From Symbiodinium microadriaticum (Eukaryota; Sar; Dinophyceae; Suessiales; Symbiodiniaceae): 64,000 nt of DNA. Location of the stretch: contig LSRX01000252.1 of assembly GCA_001939145.1 (NCBI GenBank), positions 107,957 through 171,956 of the forward strand, written 5' to 3'. The position numbers were made by a program, and so were the translations under genes. How positions within the stretch are numbered: position 1 is the stretch's first letter; every line of letters begins with the position of its first letter. Positions 10,428 through 21,120 of this stretch are shown piece by piece. The notes beneath the pieces were generated by a model. The model made no database searches. It was not told the DNA's origin and saw only the letters and a list, made by a program, of their open reading frames with translations.

Positions 10428-10858
10428 TCAGCTTGAGTACCCAGAGTCCTGACAAGCCGTCCTGTGCTCACTGTCACTGACTTTGCCTGGGTCGATTTAC
10501 AGGGGAAAAAAGGGAAAGATCAACTGTTCCTTTTTGGGCCACTCCCTTTACAAATATGAGGAAACCCAGACCGCAAAAAGCACAAATTATGCATGGCAGT
10601 GACCAAGTTGCAATCACACTTTCCCGAACCCGAGCTGCCCTTCCAATCGTGGGTGCCATAAGTCTCCTGGAGACCTTCTCCTTTGTCGCAGGCGGCAGCG
10701 CATGAGGCGTAGTCGGTGACATTCCCGGCACCATTCTTGCTGTAGGAAGCACAGGCGAGGTATGAGACTTCTTCCTCTGAACAACCATGGAGAAGCACAA
10801 CCGCGGCCAGCACACCTCCAGAAAGAGCTAGGCGAAGCATCATGCGCAGGCGCAGCAA
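10428..10858 (-). CDS. Candidate two-exon gene: small secreted Cys-rich protein
   Basis: Exon 1 (10858-10552) starts with an ATG and a strong signal-peptide or anchor segment (LALSGGVLAAVVLLHGC, residues 10-26). A Cys-containing stretch follows, with C36, C53, C57, C81, C83 and C93. The frame can run to 10520 unspliced, but a 65-nt intron (10551-10487) fits better: donor GTAAAG, then CTTTCCCTTTTTTCCCC and the acceptor CCCAG. Splicing makes Cys103 across the junction and adds 18 residues with one more Cys, ending in TGA at 10430-10428. The product is about 121 residues. The family is unrecognised; it would be exported or lumenal. The start is the first ATG before the hydrophobic segment. Confidence 0.4.
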
Positions 10859-10917
10859 GATCAGGATTGGGGAAGGCTCTTAAGCCAGCTCCAACTGAAC
10901 ATGCCAAGCTGACAACA

Positions 10918-10948
10918 GTTTAGGGTTTAGGGTTTTAGGGTTTAGGGA
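10918..10948 (+). repeat. Short TTTAGGG run upstream of the candidate gene
   Basis: Four heptamers lie about 60 bp upstream (minus sense) of the candidate start at 10858. Whether this is promoter-associated or chance cannot be told. Confidence 0.8.
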
Positions 10949-10949
10949 A

Positions 10950-11700
10950 GCTCGAGTACTATACTAGAGAACACAGGATAAACTAAACAACATAATCGGG
11001 GCCTCAGGTTTATGGTCGAGGGTTTAGGGTTTAGCTAAGCGCTCATGGCCCAGCTCATGGACGGTCGTCCAAAGCAATGTGAGTTCCTTTAGATATAACA
11101 TAGTCTAGGATTCTGAAGAATTAGAAGGACTACAGTTCCTTACGTATACGTCCTTATCAACAACAATACATAATACAAGCATCGAGTATGTATGTATATG
11201 TATATATATATATATATATTACACATCCCGAAACATAAATATTTTCGATTGTTACTGAAATTAAAGCCTCTATTGTAGGCCCAGTGCCTTACCGGCCCTT
11301 CGCCACATATGGCCGTAGTAGAGTACCGAGACAGCGAATCCCTCTTGTCGTAGACCTCACCACGACAGTAGAGATCGAATCCCTACATCCCATATCACCT
11401 TAAACCCTATGTAAACCCCAAACCCTAAATCCTAAACCCCAAGCCCGAGATTGGTTTCCAGGCACCGGCTCATGGGCTTGAAGTTTCAAGGGTTGCAGTG
11501 CAGAAACGTACGCAGCTTTGCAAACCGTCGTTTCGGGCTTAAGCGAGGGCTGAACTAGACCGCTCCTCCCTGCCTTGACCCTAAGAGTTGTATCCCGTCC
11601 TGCTAAACCCTACTGTAAACCCTCAACCCTAGGAAACCGCGCCGAGCTCCGGGCCCTGGCGATGTTTTGAAGCAGCCGCGGCGCCACGATGAGACATTGG
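10950..11700. other. Unique stretch, nothing supported
   Basis: It contains a (TA)n tract at 11199-11219, isolated CCCTAAA copies at about 11400-11440 and a two-fold phrase around GAATCCCT (11336 and 11366). No ORF of interest. The sequence near 11366 (ATCGAATCCC) looks slightly like a tRNA B box but has no matching A box or stems. Confidence 0.35.
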
Positions 11701-11749
11701 AGTGCCTGTCCGTTTAGGGGTTTAGGGTTTAGGGTTGGAGTGCCTGTCC

Positions 11750-12240
11750 GCAAAGGCTGCTGAGGGCCATAAATGATTCATGATGTTGGGTCTTCGCCTG
11801 CAGCTTATGGAGCTTTCGTACTAAAGGTTTTGGCTTCACGGGTTCTGAGTATTAAGCATCAGGGTGCAAGGTGCGAAGAGTGAAGGTCCTGAGTTGTCGT
11901 GATGAAACCCTATAAACGCACAAACTATTGACCTCACTTTTCGTATTTCTGATCGTAGAGACTGTCCCCAAATGCAGGGCCCAACAAACTGAATTTTCAG
12001 AGTCGTGGAACTGTGGAATAATCGCTCATGCATGGATTTCTGGCACAAGGAGGTTTTGTTGTCGGGACGGCCGGCGACGGCAGCAAGAAACCAAATGTTT
12101 GTTGAAATACCCCACACCTCCATGGACATTCAATGCAGAACGACCTCGCGATTGCGACGGTATCTACCTAGGGCATCTTGGGTGAGCTCCGTTTCGGAAG
12201 TATTTAGACCGACAGATGCATGGAGAGACCACCAGTTAGT
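11750..12240. other. Unique stretch with overlapping weak ORFs
   Basis: Open frames at 11836-12129 (minus), 11928-12185 (plus) and 12005-12460 (plus) overlap and none shows a motif. The last runs into the GTC repeat as poly-Ser. Confidence 0.3.
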
Positions 12241-12243
12241 ATC

Positions 12244-12397
12244 TTATGATAGGGGAAAAACCGATATCTTTCTGACTGAAACTCCCATGTGGTGTTGTTG
12301 GGTTAAAAGTAGAAAGACAGGTTGTTTCTCGAGCTTGAACAACAAAACTCGAACTGCGGGGAGGCACGGTTGCGGGTGTAGTCGTGGTAGAAAAACG

Positions 12398-12439
<42 letters not shown>

Positions 12440-12544
12440 AATTCGAAACATGGTGTGTAATCATTAACACCATTGCTCATAGTCACCATCGTAATGTCGC
12501 TGCGACGATGTTCACCGCCACCATCACCATCATCACCACCGTCG

Positions 12545-12581
<37 letters not shown>

Positions 12582-12681
12582 ACTCACGATCATCGTCATG
12601 GCCATCATAATAATCATCATTCTGGGTGTCGGCCTGCTCCTCCTCCCGGCCGTAGCCACTGTGCTTTCCAAATCGAAGCAT
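12244..12681 (-). CDS. Candidate acidic protein ORF with two poly-Asp tracts
   Basis: A 145-codon frame from an ATG. It begins with a charged segment (GREEEQADTQNDDYYDGHDD) and has one Asp tract near residues 35-47 and a second near 82-94. The first tract is made of GAT codons (CAT repeat on plus) and the second of GAC codons (GTC repeat on plus), yet both fall in the same frame as Asp. That is mild evidence for coding, since different repeats read as the same residue. The C-terminal 50 residues are hydrophobic and basic. The same repeats give poly-Ser or poly-Met/Ile in other frames, so this could be coincidence. Confidence 0.25.
12398..12438. repeat. (GTC)n microsatellite
   Basis: About 13 perfect GTC/GAC units. 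Confidence 0.95.
12510..12620. repeat. (CAT/CAC)n trinucleotide tract
   Basis: An imperfect CAC/CAT run with a perfect CAT core at about 12543-12581. Confidence 0.95.
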
Positions 12682-12689
12682 GTTAACAT

Positions 12690-13498
12690 CCTACTCCGGC
12701 GCCTGGCTGAGCGACGAAATTATGATGCCAATCTGTGCAGAGTGTGGAAAAGGGTTCCACACGATCTCCTGTGGAGCAATCGGTTGGAGAGTTTAGGGCT
12801 TAGTTCACGTTTCAGTTCAGGGACATTGCATTGTAGCGTGAATTTTGCAAGAGCCGGGTCGATTTGGGTTGCAGGGCTAGGTGGTTTAGGGTTTAGGGTT
12901 TAGGGTATTTAAAGCATCGGATTTCTTTGCAGGCTCCAGGATCTAGGGCTGATCGGCGGATTAGGGCTTAGCAGTTGAGGCCAGAACAGGCTGAGCTCCA
13001 GGCAAAACGGTTTAGGGTTCAGGGGTTTTGGTTTAGGGTTTAAGGGCTTGGGATGGTTTAGGGCTCTTGACCCCTAAAATACCCCCCAAAACAACATGGG
13101 CTTTAGCCTGACGCGACAGCAACACCTGAACCCCGAAGCAAATCGCTCCACTCTAGAGCTCTTACGCGGAACCCGAAACATATGCCACCAACCTCAAAGG
13201 CTCAAAATCGACGTGTCACGGTTCGACATGTTGCTTGGTTTGACCTTAGCCTGAAGCGAAACGAAGAAGTAGAAGGGTTCGATGTTAGCGCATGAGCCTT
13301 GTGATGTCCACGATGGGATGATTCATCGTGATGCTACTACATAGAAGGCGGATTCGAGGGACTAATAGCGGTGGTGGTGCGGGTAGCGACGGCAGCGGCG
13401 GCAGCATTGTGCTAGGCGCATGAGGCGGAACTAAGGGAAAGTTGCTGCGAAGTATCAAGTCTCAACAAAATTCCGAGCTTGCATATAATAGATGTCTA
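12690..13498. other. Mixed unique DNA and heptamers
   Basis: TTTAGGG runs at about 12880-12906 and 13010-13060, then unique DNA with a GCGGCAGC-rich patch near 13380-13410. No supported gene. Confidence 0.4.
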
Positions 13499-13638
13499 CC
13501 CGGAGCGGCCAACACCCCTTAATTAAGGAATACACCTTGCATATCCATAAATTATAAATTATAGGGGCCGTAATATTAAATTATAGGGTTTAAGGCTTAA
13601 GGTACATACCTGCGTTAAGGGGTGTTGGGCTCTCTGGG
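13499..13638. mobile_element. MITE-like element, family G, copy 1
   Basis: About 140 bp with terminal inverted repeats of about 40 bp. The left end CCAACACCCCTTAATTAAGG matches the complement of the right end (TTAAGGGGTGTTGGGCTCTCTGGG). The centre is A/T-rich and carries TAGGGGCCGTAATATTA. It is related along its length to 31638-31746. No coding capacity. Confidence 0.75.
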
Positions 13639-13639
13639 T

Positions 13640-14530
13640 ACCTGAGGGAGTTCAGGTCTTAGAAAGTACCGATCCTTTCTCAGCTAACATCTACGGCGTA
13701 GCGCAGGAGTTAACTCAGGCAAAACAAATCACGAAGAGGAGGGATCCTACAAGTGTCAAATTCTCATCTTCCTCACTTCCCTGCGTCCCTCTGACCTGTC
13801 CTTTCATGGCACTCTACCGCTTACGGCTGAGGGCTTACAGGTTCAGGGCAGTTTAGGGACACCGTCGTCACTTTGCTTGAATAGCTGAAGTCTGCAAGCT
13901 GTCCTCCACCAGATGTGCCCCAGCTGATCCACCTGCCAAGCGACGGTGGTTTCCGCTGAAGTCTGCGCTCCTGAGAATTGGGTTGAGAATGTCCCGTTGC
14001 AAGAGGGTCTGAAACTAGGTTTGGTGTCCACAGGGCGGATGGTCGACTTTTCTTTCGGCAAAGTTGTGCTCCATATTGGGCGAAACGGAAACCCACTCTT
14101 ATAACACTCCCACTCCGGAAACTGAAACCGAAGATCTACACCACCAAACCCTAAGCCCTTCAGGCCCAAAGGCGCGATCGCCCAACAGCTTGACAAGAAT
14201 CCCCCAATATCTGCAGCCTACTCCTCCGAATTCCTGTGTCTCACACGCATCAAAAGCAGAACTGCCTTCAGCCTGAGCCTGATCCGGGAATATCGGATCT
14301 TTTGCACAATAAGGAATACCGAATACCTTTGATAGGGGCTCTTTGTATGCCATGGTTCCTAGAGTTTATTATGGTCTATGTCAGGATCCAACCAAAAGAG
14401 CTTAAGAACATCCGAATCCAAACTCGCCCAAAGCGCTAGAAACCTAGGACCTAGACCGTATAAGCTCTAAACACGAATAAGAACCGACAAAACCGTGGCT
14501 CAGCCCAAGAGTGAAACTTATCGCGGCAGA
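13640..14530. other. Unique stretch, overlapping ORFs
   Basis: ORFs of 67-117 codons on both strands (13821-14353) overlap and give no recognisable product. Short CCCTAA-like patches are present. Confidence 0.35.
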
Positions 14531-14716
14531 TTTTAGGGTTCAGGCTTTTAGGGTTTGGGGGCAGATCTTTCGGACGATGGGAAGGAAAAAGCCCTGAACC
14601 TTTTGCGTGTGAGCTGCGGGTCCCCGGCATAGTACTCCTGGCCGCGAGAAAACGGCAGGACCCCACTAGGGTATGGTAACGGGTCTAGCAAGTGGGCGGT
14701 TTATACCTTCTACCAT

Positions 14717-15146
14717 TTGAAAAATACTATGTTGCTTAAGCTTGACGACTGTAGAGGACAGCCCCCGCTTCGGGTTGAAAAGTGTGGGTTCTGTGATTTT
14801 GCTCAGCGGTGTAATCAGGGCAGGACATGTTCATTGGGGTTCTGTGGTTGGTGCAGCACGGAGGATGTTGGATGGCAGAGGATCTTTGCCGGATGGTCTA
14901 AAGTAGAAGCCAGCAAGTTGGAAAACCGTTATCCTCATGCCCGTAAGGTAAGTAAATTTAGGGAATCCTAGCACGAATCATCCTAAATCCATGTTCCAAC
15001 TTTCTGGGATTCACTTAGTCAAAGCCAAGTCTGGTCTTGAGCTTGTCGTTTCGCGCGATGTTGTGTGCATGATCATGGAGTGTGGACGTGAGTGGCATGC
15101 GGATGTCCAAACTGAATTGGGTTTCGGGCTCCCGACGAGACCGTAA
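14717..15146 (+). CDS. Candidate two-exon gene: Cys-rich domain protein (PSI-like spacing)
   Basis: Exon 1 (14717-14947, 77 codons) carries C12, C23, C26, C32, C38, C43 and C46, with the cluster CSLGFCGWCSTED. This resembles the CGWC signature of PSI-type and other extracellular Cys-rich modules; the match is by eye only. It ends exactly at a consensus junction, AAG|GTAAGT. If spliced at CCAAG|TCTGG (82-nt intron, 14948-15029) the frame continues in phase through 38 codons (with CMIMECGREW) to TAA at 15144-15146. The intron carries a repeat also found near 25.2 kb. The 5' end is uncertain, as there may be an upstream exon. The minus strand is also open over exon 2 (15015-15224), which lowers confidence. 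Confidence 0.35.
14963..15013. repeat. Dispersed repeat copy (CATGTTCCAACTTTCTGGG)
   Basis: About 50 bp ending in CATGTTCCAACTTTCTGGG matches 25224-25275 with scattered differences. It lies inside the inferred intron of the candidate gene at 14717-15146. Confidence 0.75.
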
Positions 15147-15149
15147 TCT

Positions 15150-16320
15150 TAACAGCTGACATTCCGGGAGTTGGACGACTGCTTCGAGATTCCCAGAATC
15201 TGTGCTCGGCTCTAGGCCCAACATAAGATCAGCATTGTCAAGACTGACGCCACAGGAGAAGACCGTGCATTGGAGGGCTCAGGTCAAGAAGCCAGCCAAC
15301 TCTCCGGAAGCTCTCATCCCTGAAGCCAGGAACCTGAGTTGCACGGCCCAAATCAAAAAATGGACCCTGAATCCCACTGTGTTTCTAAACTCCAGCCACC
15401 ACCCTCCCGCCCTTTTGCCAAACTGAAACGCAACCCCAAACTCCAAACCCACCAAATCGAAACACAACCCAAGCCTCTACAACCTGCCAACAAAAAAGCC
15501 TAAACTTTCAGAAGCCCTCAACCCTAAACCCTCAACCCTAACCCGGAAGACTGAAACTCTGAACCCACACGAAGCTCCAGAAACCCTCACAGCAGATGCT
15601 TTCCAAGGGTACCAGAAGTCCTTGCCCTGCAGGTAGCGGTAGTCGGCCACACAGCCCCAGAGAATGAAGAAGGACCTCGGCTCTAGAGTGTTGCAATTAC
15701 GGTTCAGGGTTCAGGGTTGAGGGTTTCGGGTTGAGGGTTTAGGGTTGATGTTAAACTGCGGTAGAAAAAGGACCTGGCTGAAGGGGTTTAGGGAATCCAG
15801 GTCTTCGGGACTGTAAGACATGGGGGGGGGGGGGTGTCCTGGGGATTCTACCTTAAGGACGAGAGAAACCTAAAAGGGGCTTAGGGTTCAAAACACACAC
15901 CACCAAGGGATGCGTGGCAGAAGTGTATTTAGGGTTTCATATACCATATAGGGATGCATCGCATAAAGTGTATAGGTCCCTCACTTGTAAGAGTCATTCG
16001 ATCCCCGAAGCTCGGGACTATGATGGGGTCTACCAGGAGCATAGGGGTTAGCGATTTCAGGGCTAAACATGGCCCACAGCGGAATAAGATTTGGGACCTA
16101 GGGTTTTGATGCATTCTGGATTTTGTGATGTCACAAACGATCATGGGGGGGGGGGGGTAGCAAAACTTCAGCAGTACCTTTTTGGAGCTTAAGGTGTCGA
16201 GTTCTTCGGGCTTGAAAATTTCTTCTGGGATGAAATACAGTAGGGCACTCAGTAGAGGGCGTAGGGTTAAGGGTTCTGGGGTGAAATACAGCAGGGGATG
16301 AACTAGAACCGACTGTGCCC
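15150..16320. other. Mixed unique DNA, heptamers and two poly-G runs
   Basis: CCCTAAA decay at 15510-15545, GGTTGAGGG-type units at 15705-15750, and two 13-base G runs (15822-15834 and 16145-16157). ORFs at 15202-15426 (plus) and 15929-16340 (minus, two frames) are unrecognised. Confidence 0.4.
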
Positions 16321-17640
16321 GCACCTACAGTCTGCATCATGCCGTTTTTGGCTACCTTGCTTTTATAGTCTTGGGAGCGTGAGCATAAGACTGGCTAACC
16401 TCGAAAGAAATGCAGTGCAGATTATTGTTAAGCCTGCAGGACAGTAGGACAGGAGACATACAGAAAGCATAAGGATATCACTCCATCTTTGCACATATTA
16501 TATCATCACATTTACAAACATTTTGCGCGTCATGCTACAACTTCTTGGTATCTGAAGCTTTTCGAGAGCCACCAAGACAAAGGCCACTTGCCAACTGCGC
16601 TAAGTTTTTTTAACAGACATCACGACTGCGCCCTACACCCTACCTGGACCCCGAAAGTATGTAGAATAATAGCCTCCTATGGGTTTTGGGCCATTATTTT
16701 ACCTACTTTGGGGGGTTTAGGTAACGCCTTCAAACTCAACTGAAAAGGCCCAAAGCAGCTCCCCGGATCTAACCGAAAAGACAAACACCAAAGCACCCGA
16801 AAGCGTCTAAACCTCAGGGACAGGCGAGTACATAAAGAAGCTGAAGATGATCGCCCCGAAGGTGCCGTCCTGCCGCAGGTAGGGGTTACGGTTTAGAGGT
16901 GCTGATAGAGATCTCTTGAATGTCGAATGTTTAGAGCTTTTAGGGTGTAGGGGGGCTAGGGGGCTGTGTCTGACAGCTTGCGAGTACTCCGGTGCTGAAT
17001 GCCAGGTACTTCAGCCCGCCGCAGACCTTGCTCTCACGTGCTCATATGAGGACTGCGTCTATGCATTCAGCCGCAATCCTAGCATTAGCACGCGCCTGCT
17101 TTCTGGGAAGTCTCTTCAATGGTGTTTCGAAAGCCACCAAAAACGAGACACACATGAGATCACAAACCCCCTAATGCCAAAACAGGTGCAAAGGGCCTCA
17201 CCCTTGCTCAAACGTTTCCCTCGAAGGCCAGCTCGTGGCGGGGCAAGTTTTCGCGACTTGATTCCGTTTGCTTCAACACTTGGGCAGTTTTCTAAACTAG
17301 GGTCCCTTTTTAGGGTCCTCCATTATCCCTTAGACCCTTTCTCAGCCCTCATAACCTAAACCCTGAAGCCAGAGCGGGACGTCTGGCAAGGTCACCTTTC
17401 AGGCGCGGCTCGAATCGAAAACCGCATGCCCTAACGCCACCATAAGCTCGAGGACCTCCACGGCCCCATGTGTGGGTCCATCCTTGACCTGGGGGCTACA
17501 GGACTCTTATAAGTAGGGGCCCTGTACACTTCTACTATCCTGTACTTTGAATGAATCCCGGTATGGTATATGAACCTGAAGCCCTTTTCCTCCAGGATAA
17601 GCCATAAACACTTCCGGACTCAGTCCTTAAAGCTGCGCAC
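16320..17640. other. Heptamer-poor stretch with weak ORFs
   Basis: The longest frame is 16916-17359 plus (147 codons, several Cys in its first 50 residues), with no motif or splice context. 17282-17325 (CAGTTTTCTAAACTAGGGTC) resembles the left half of a family A element. Confidence 0.35.
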
Positions 17641-17720
17641 CCGGAACCCTACACAGTCCCCTAAACCCTAAACTGGGCCTAAACCCTAAACCCCAAAACC
17701 TAAACCCTAAGCCCTAAACC
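17640..17720 (-). repeat. CCCTAAA array
   Basis: About ten units including CCCCAAAACC variants. Confidence 0.85.
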
Positions 17721-18097
17721 GCCACACCTGTCCTTGATGTTCTTCGGTGGGTCCTGCGAGGCTTCGACAGCTATCGGCTGCCATGGAATGAAAGGCAACG
17801 GCTCAGCCTTTTTTCGGGTTCTATCAGGCTTCTAGGATGTTCTGTAAAGGGTGTTGGGTTCAGGCACTTCAAGGGGTTTTTGAAGGTTGTATGAGGGTTC
17901 GAAACGAATTCATGATTCTACTGCCAAAGCGTATGAGTACCATCCAATTTCTGCCTGCTTCGTGGAGAAGCTACAACTATGAGAAGAAGTAACAGCCGTG
18001 AAATCCTGCGAGTCCTGCGTGGGCGTACACTGATTGCCATATTGCATACATACACATGTGGTTATGTATACAAGTGTTTGTGTATTCGTATATGTAT

Positions 18098-18100
18098 GCA

Positions 18101-18136
<36 letters not shown>

Positions 18137-18150
18137 TATATGTATATGTA
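18098..18150. repeat. (CATA)n and (TA)n compound microsatellite
   Basis: Perfect CATA units pass into TA units; flanking DNA is rich in GTAT. The surrounding ORFs on both strands are translated repeat. Confidence 0.95.
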
Positions 18151-18240
18151 TAGGTATGTGCGTTTCCAACTTATGTTCTCCATCTGCGCATGGGTGCATG
18201 TGCTTCTGTGTGTGAGCATGGGTCTCCCGCTCTCTTTCTT

Positions 18241-18372
18241 TGACTCTCTCTCTCTCTCTCTCCCTCTCTCCTTTCGATATGCCGCTTTGTGGGTTTCTTT
18301 GCATGTTCCTCATTCTCTCTTGCTGTCTCTCACATGGTGCTGTTTTTATATTTATCTCTCTCTCTCTCTCTG
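18241..18372. repeat. CT-rich microsatellite tracts
   Basis: (CT)n at 18243-18268 and (TC)n at 18354-18372, with pyrimidine-rich DNA between them. Confidence 0.9.
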
Positions 18373-18499
18373 ACTCACTGTGTCTCCCTCAGGCTCCATC
18401 GTCACCCCGAGCACAAAGAAACTCGAGAGTGCCAAAGTATCGGAGAATATACTACCATGTACCCTGAACTGAAGGCCTACATAGAATAGATAATACTGC

Positions 18500-18775
18500 A
18501 TCTCAGCCCCTTACCCCTAAACCCCCAACTCCCCAAACCCAACACCCCCAGAAGCTCTTTAGGCTCTGAGCTCCCGTCCGTAAACCCCAAACCTATAGGC
18601 CCTAAACCCCAAACCCGAAGCCCTAAACCCGAAGCCCTAAACTCAAAACCCGAAGCCCTGAACTCGAAACCCGAAGCCCTAAACTCGAAACCCGACTCGA
18701 AACCCGAAGCCCCAAACTCGAAACCCAAGCCCTAAACTCGAAACCCTAAGTCCTAAACCCCCTAAACCCTAAACT
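18500..18775 (-). repeat. Heptamer-derived repeat: CCCGAAGCCCTAAACTCGAAA units
   Basis: From about 18600 units of CCCTAAA, CCCGAAG and CTCGAAA alternate regularly, giving a 21-22 bp higher-order unit repeated about six times. The minus-strand ORF at 18477-18728, with FEFRASG repeats, is its translation. Confidence 0.85.
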
Positions 18776-18889
18776 GAGCTCCCGTCCCGGAGGATGTCGG
18801 CTCGGTTCGCTCCGCTTAGGATGCCAGTGAAGCACGGGAAGAACACGCTGAGCACTACCTGGCCGGGGGGCTTTTTGGGCTGAAAATGA

Positions 18890-19030
18890 AGGGTTTGGCT
18901 TAGGGTTTAGAGGTTTTGGCTTAGGGTTTAGAGGTTTTGGTTCAGGATTTGGGGTTTGGTTTAGGCTTTAGGGTTTGGTTTAGGGTTTAGAGTTTTCGGT
19001 TTAAGGTCTTGGGGTTTAGGGTTTAGGAGG
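18890..19030 (+). repeat. TTTAGGG-derived repeat with GGTTTTGGCTTAGGGTTTAG units
   Basis: About 20-bp units (TTTGGCTTAGGGTTTAGAGG) repeat with decay. It faces the opposite-strand block at 18500-18775 across about 110 bp. Confidence 0.8.
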
Positions 19031-19124
19031 TTCATGGGTAATTATATCTGGGGATATAAGTCCCCTAGTATGGGTTAACACTGACTATATTATACCCCCA
19101 CTTCTAACTAAACATGAACCTCCA
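19026..19124. mobile_element. MITE-like element, family F
   Basis: The ends GGAGGTTCATGGGTAATTAT and the complement of CTAACTAAACATGAACCTCC form an imperfect TIR over about 100 bp, with GGGGATATAAGTCCCC inside. The right-end phrase CATGAACCTCCAAG recurs at 26865-26880 and 26962-26976, so this is a dispersed family. Confidence 0.6.
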
Positions 19125-19247
19125 AGTAAGGTCTAGGATTCAACCATCCAAAATTAAAATCTATTGGGTCATTCGGATATATATATATATATATATAATC
19201 AGGCAAAATCTATCATCTGCCGGGTTTTCAGGTTGACTATTCCTGAT

Positions 19248-19349
19248 ATAGGGGCCTAAATAATTAAAGTAGGGTCTTGGGGCCCATTATACTATAATTA
19301 TAACAAGGAACCCCCCAAACTAGTATTGGTAATTATTCAGGCCCCCACA
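19248..19349 (+). mobile_element. MITE-like element, family B, copy 1
   Basis: Left end TATAGGGGCCTAAATAATTA and right end TAATTATTCAGGCCCCCAC are inverted copies. The centre has ACTATAATTATAACAAGGAA. About 100 bp, non-coding. It matches 41029-41144 along its whole length. Confidence 0.8.
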
Positions 19350-19980
19350 TTCGTCTTCTGAGTTTCGGAGCCGTGTTCGGGTGCTAACGCGAATTTCACT
19401 GGGGACGGGATCGGAAATCTCAAAATGCTTGCCAGACGCATGGCTTGCGTGGAGGCACGGGCTTGATTTCCCCTTTCCGTGTCCAACTGCGCTCCTAAAG
19501 CAATGCCTTCCCCTTCCGGAAAGCAAGACTGTGCAGGACGTACTCGAGTTTGGCCACTGTTTAGCACCAGGTTTATGCCATTTATGCCTATGTACAAAGG
19601 AACGTGAACCCTGTGCCTAAACCCTTTGGCAATCTTTGGCCACGGGGATCGGGATGACAACTGCTGATTCATCTAGCCTACAGCTGCACAGCCAAGCAAC
19701 AAAGATCTCCGGAAGACTCCCTGAACCTCGCCCTGAAATTCAATCAAGACACTCTTTCACCCAAAAATGCAATCCTACCCTAGACCCTACACCCTACACC
19801 CTGTACCCTGATGCTTGGGGGGCGGGCGGGGGTCTTTGAAGGTATCTGAACCCTAAGGCCCCGACACCAAAGTTCGTCTCTGAGTCGTAGTGCGGCAGCC
19901 AATTCTTGTTGAACGTCTCCAGGCCTGGGACACAAAACCCAGAACTTCCAACCCTAAGCTGTATAAACCCTAAATCCCGA
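19350..19980. other. Unique stretch with weak ORFs
   Basis: ORFs at 19337-19672 (minus), 19381-19620 (plus) and 19636-19839 (plus) overlap; no motif is visible. A (TA)n tract (19178-19196) lies just before the element to the left. Confidence 0.35.
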
Positions 19981-20404
19981 AACGCTGAAGGGTTTAGGGG
20001 TTTAGGGCTTTAGGCTTTAGGGTTTAGGGTTTGAGGGTCTTAGGGCTTTAGGGTTTAGTTTAGTGGTTTAGGGTCTCAATTGAGAACCCAAACCCTTAAC
20101 CCCCAAAACCCCGAAAGCCCGTTTCAGAAGGTTGAGCAGAAGGGCTCGAGGTGAAGGGTTCCTTTAAAGGTTCCTTAAGGTATGGGGGGGGTTCAGGTTT
20201 TAAGTCAGGGGTTTCGGCGGTGCCCTAAACCGTAAACCCCTAGACCGTAAACCCCTTATAGAACAGGGAAACCACTGCACACGCACTGATGATGTAATAT
20301 ACCCGTTCAAGTGAATTGGGGTGTAGGGCGCAGGGGCTCCGGACGTTAGGGTTTGAGATGCGGCCTGCTTTGAAGTGCACTGTGCAAGTGTGCTTCTTGC
20401 TCAT

Positions 20405-20638
20405 AGGGCTCCCTAAAACCCTAAAACCCTAAAACCCTAAACCCTAAACCCTAAAACCCTAAACCCTAAGCCCTACACCCTAAACCCTAAACCCTAAAAC
20501 CCTAAACCTTAAACCCTAAACCCTAAACCCTAAAACCCTAAACCCTAAGCCCTACACCCTAAACCCTAAACCCTAAAACCCTAAACCTTAAACCCTATAC
20601 CCTACAGCTTAAACCCTAAGCCCTACACCCTAAACCCT
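20405..20638 (-). repeat. CCCTAAA array with 79-bp higher-order unit
   Basis: About 33 near-perfect CCCTAAA or CCCTAAAA units. The rare variant AAGCCCTACACCC occurs at 20468, 20547 and 20618. The first two copies are 79 bp apart with the same order of variants between them, so a block of about 11 heptamers was duplicated as a unit. Confidence 0.9.
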
Positions 20639-20754
20639 TGGAGAAGATCCGGGAACCGGGCTAAGGCCGGTCACCCAGGGGTTGGCCATCGCCACTTCCT
20701 CAGAGCTCGGACAAGATTTGAAGCTTCGGAGCGGGAGACCCTAGAGGCCTTAAC

Positions 20755-21000
20755 CAAGGGATTTATAGGGTTTTAGGGATTTAAGGGTTTAGGGATTTAG
20801 GGTTTAGGGATTTAGGGCTTTAGGGTTTAGGGATTTAGGATTTAGGGATTTAGGGTTTAGGGATTTAGGGATTTAGGGTTTAGGGTTTAGGGATTTAGGG
20901 TTTAGGGATTTAGGGATTTAGGGTTTAGGGATTTAGGGTTTAGGGTGTAGGGATTTAGGGTTTAGGGATTTAGGGTTTGGGGTTTAGGGATTTAGGGCGT
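20755..21000 (+). repeat. TTTAGGG/ATTTAGGG array, 15-bp higher-order unit
   Basis: About 32 units in which TTTAGGG alternates with ATTTAGGG to give a 15-bp double unit. It lies 115 bp from the oppositely oriented 20405-20638 array and its variants differ from that array, so the two expanded separately. Confidence 0.9.
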
Positions 21001-21077
21001 CGGATTTAGGAAGATAAACAAAATAACCCAACAGCCTTATACACGCCCAAACGCCTTAAAATATGAGTCCTTTGAGG

Positions 21078-21120
21078 CTAAGGGTTAGGGTTTAGGGTTT
21101 AGGGTTTAGGGTTTAGGCTT
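21078..21120 (+). repeat. TTTAGGG run
   Basis: Five near-perfect heptamers. Further short runs lie at 21240-21300 and 21415-21450. Confidence 0.85.

Noticed and set aside
11325..11400. tRNA gene suggested by ATCGAATCCC and GAATCCCT
   Set aside because: No paired acceptor, D or anticodon stems could be drawn.
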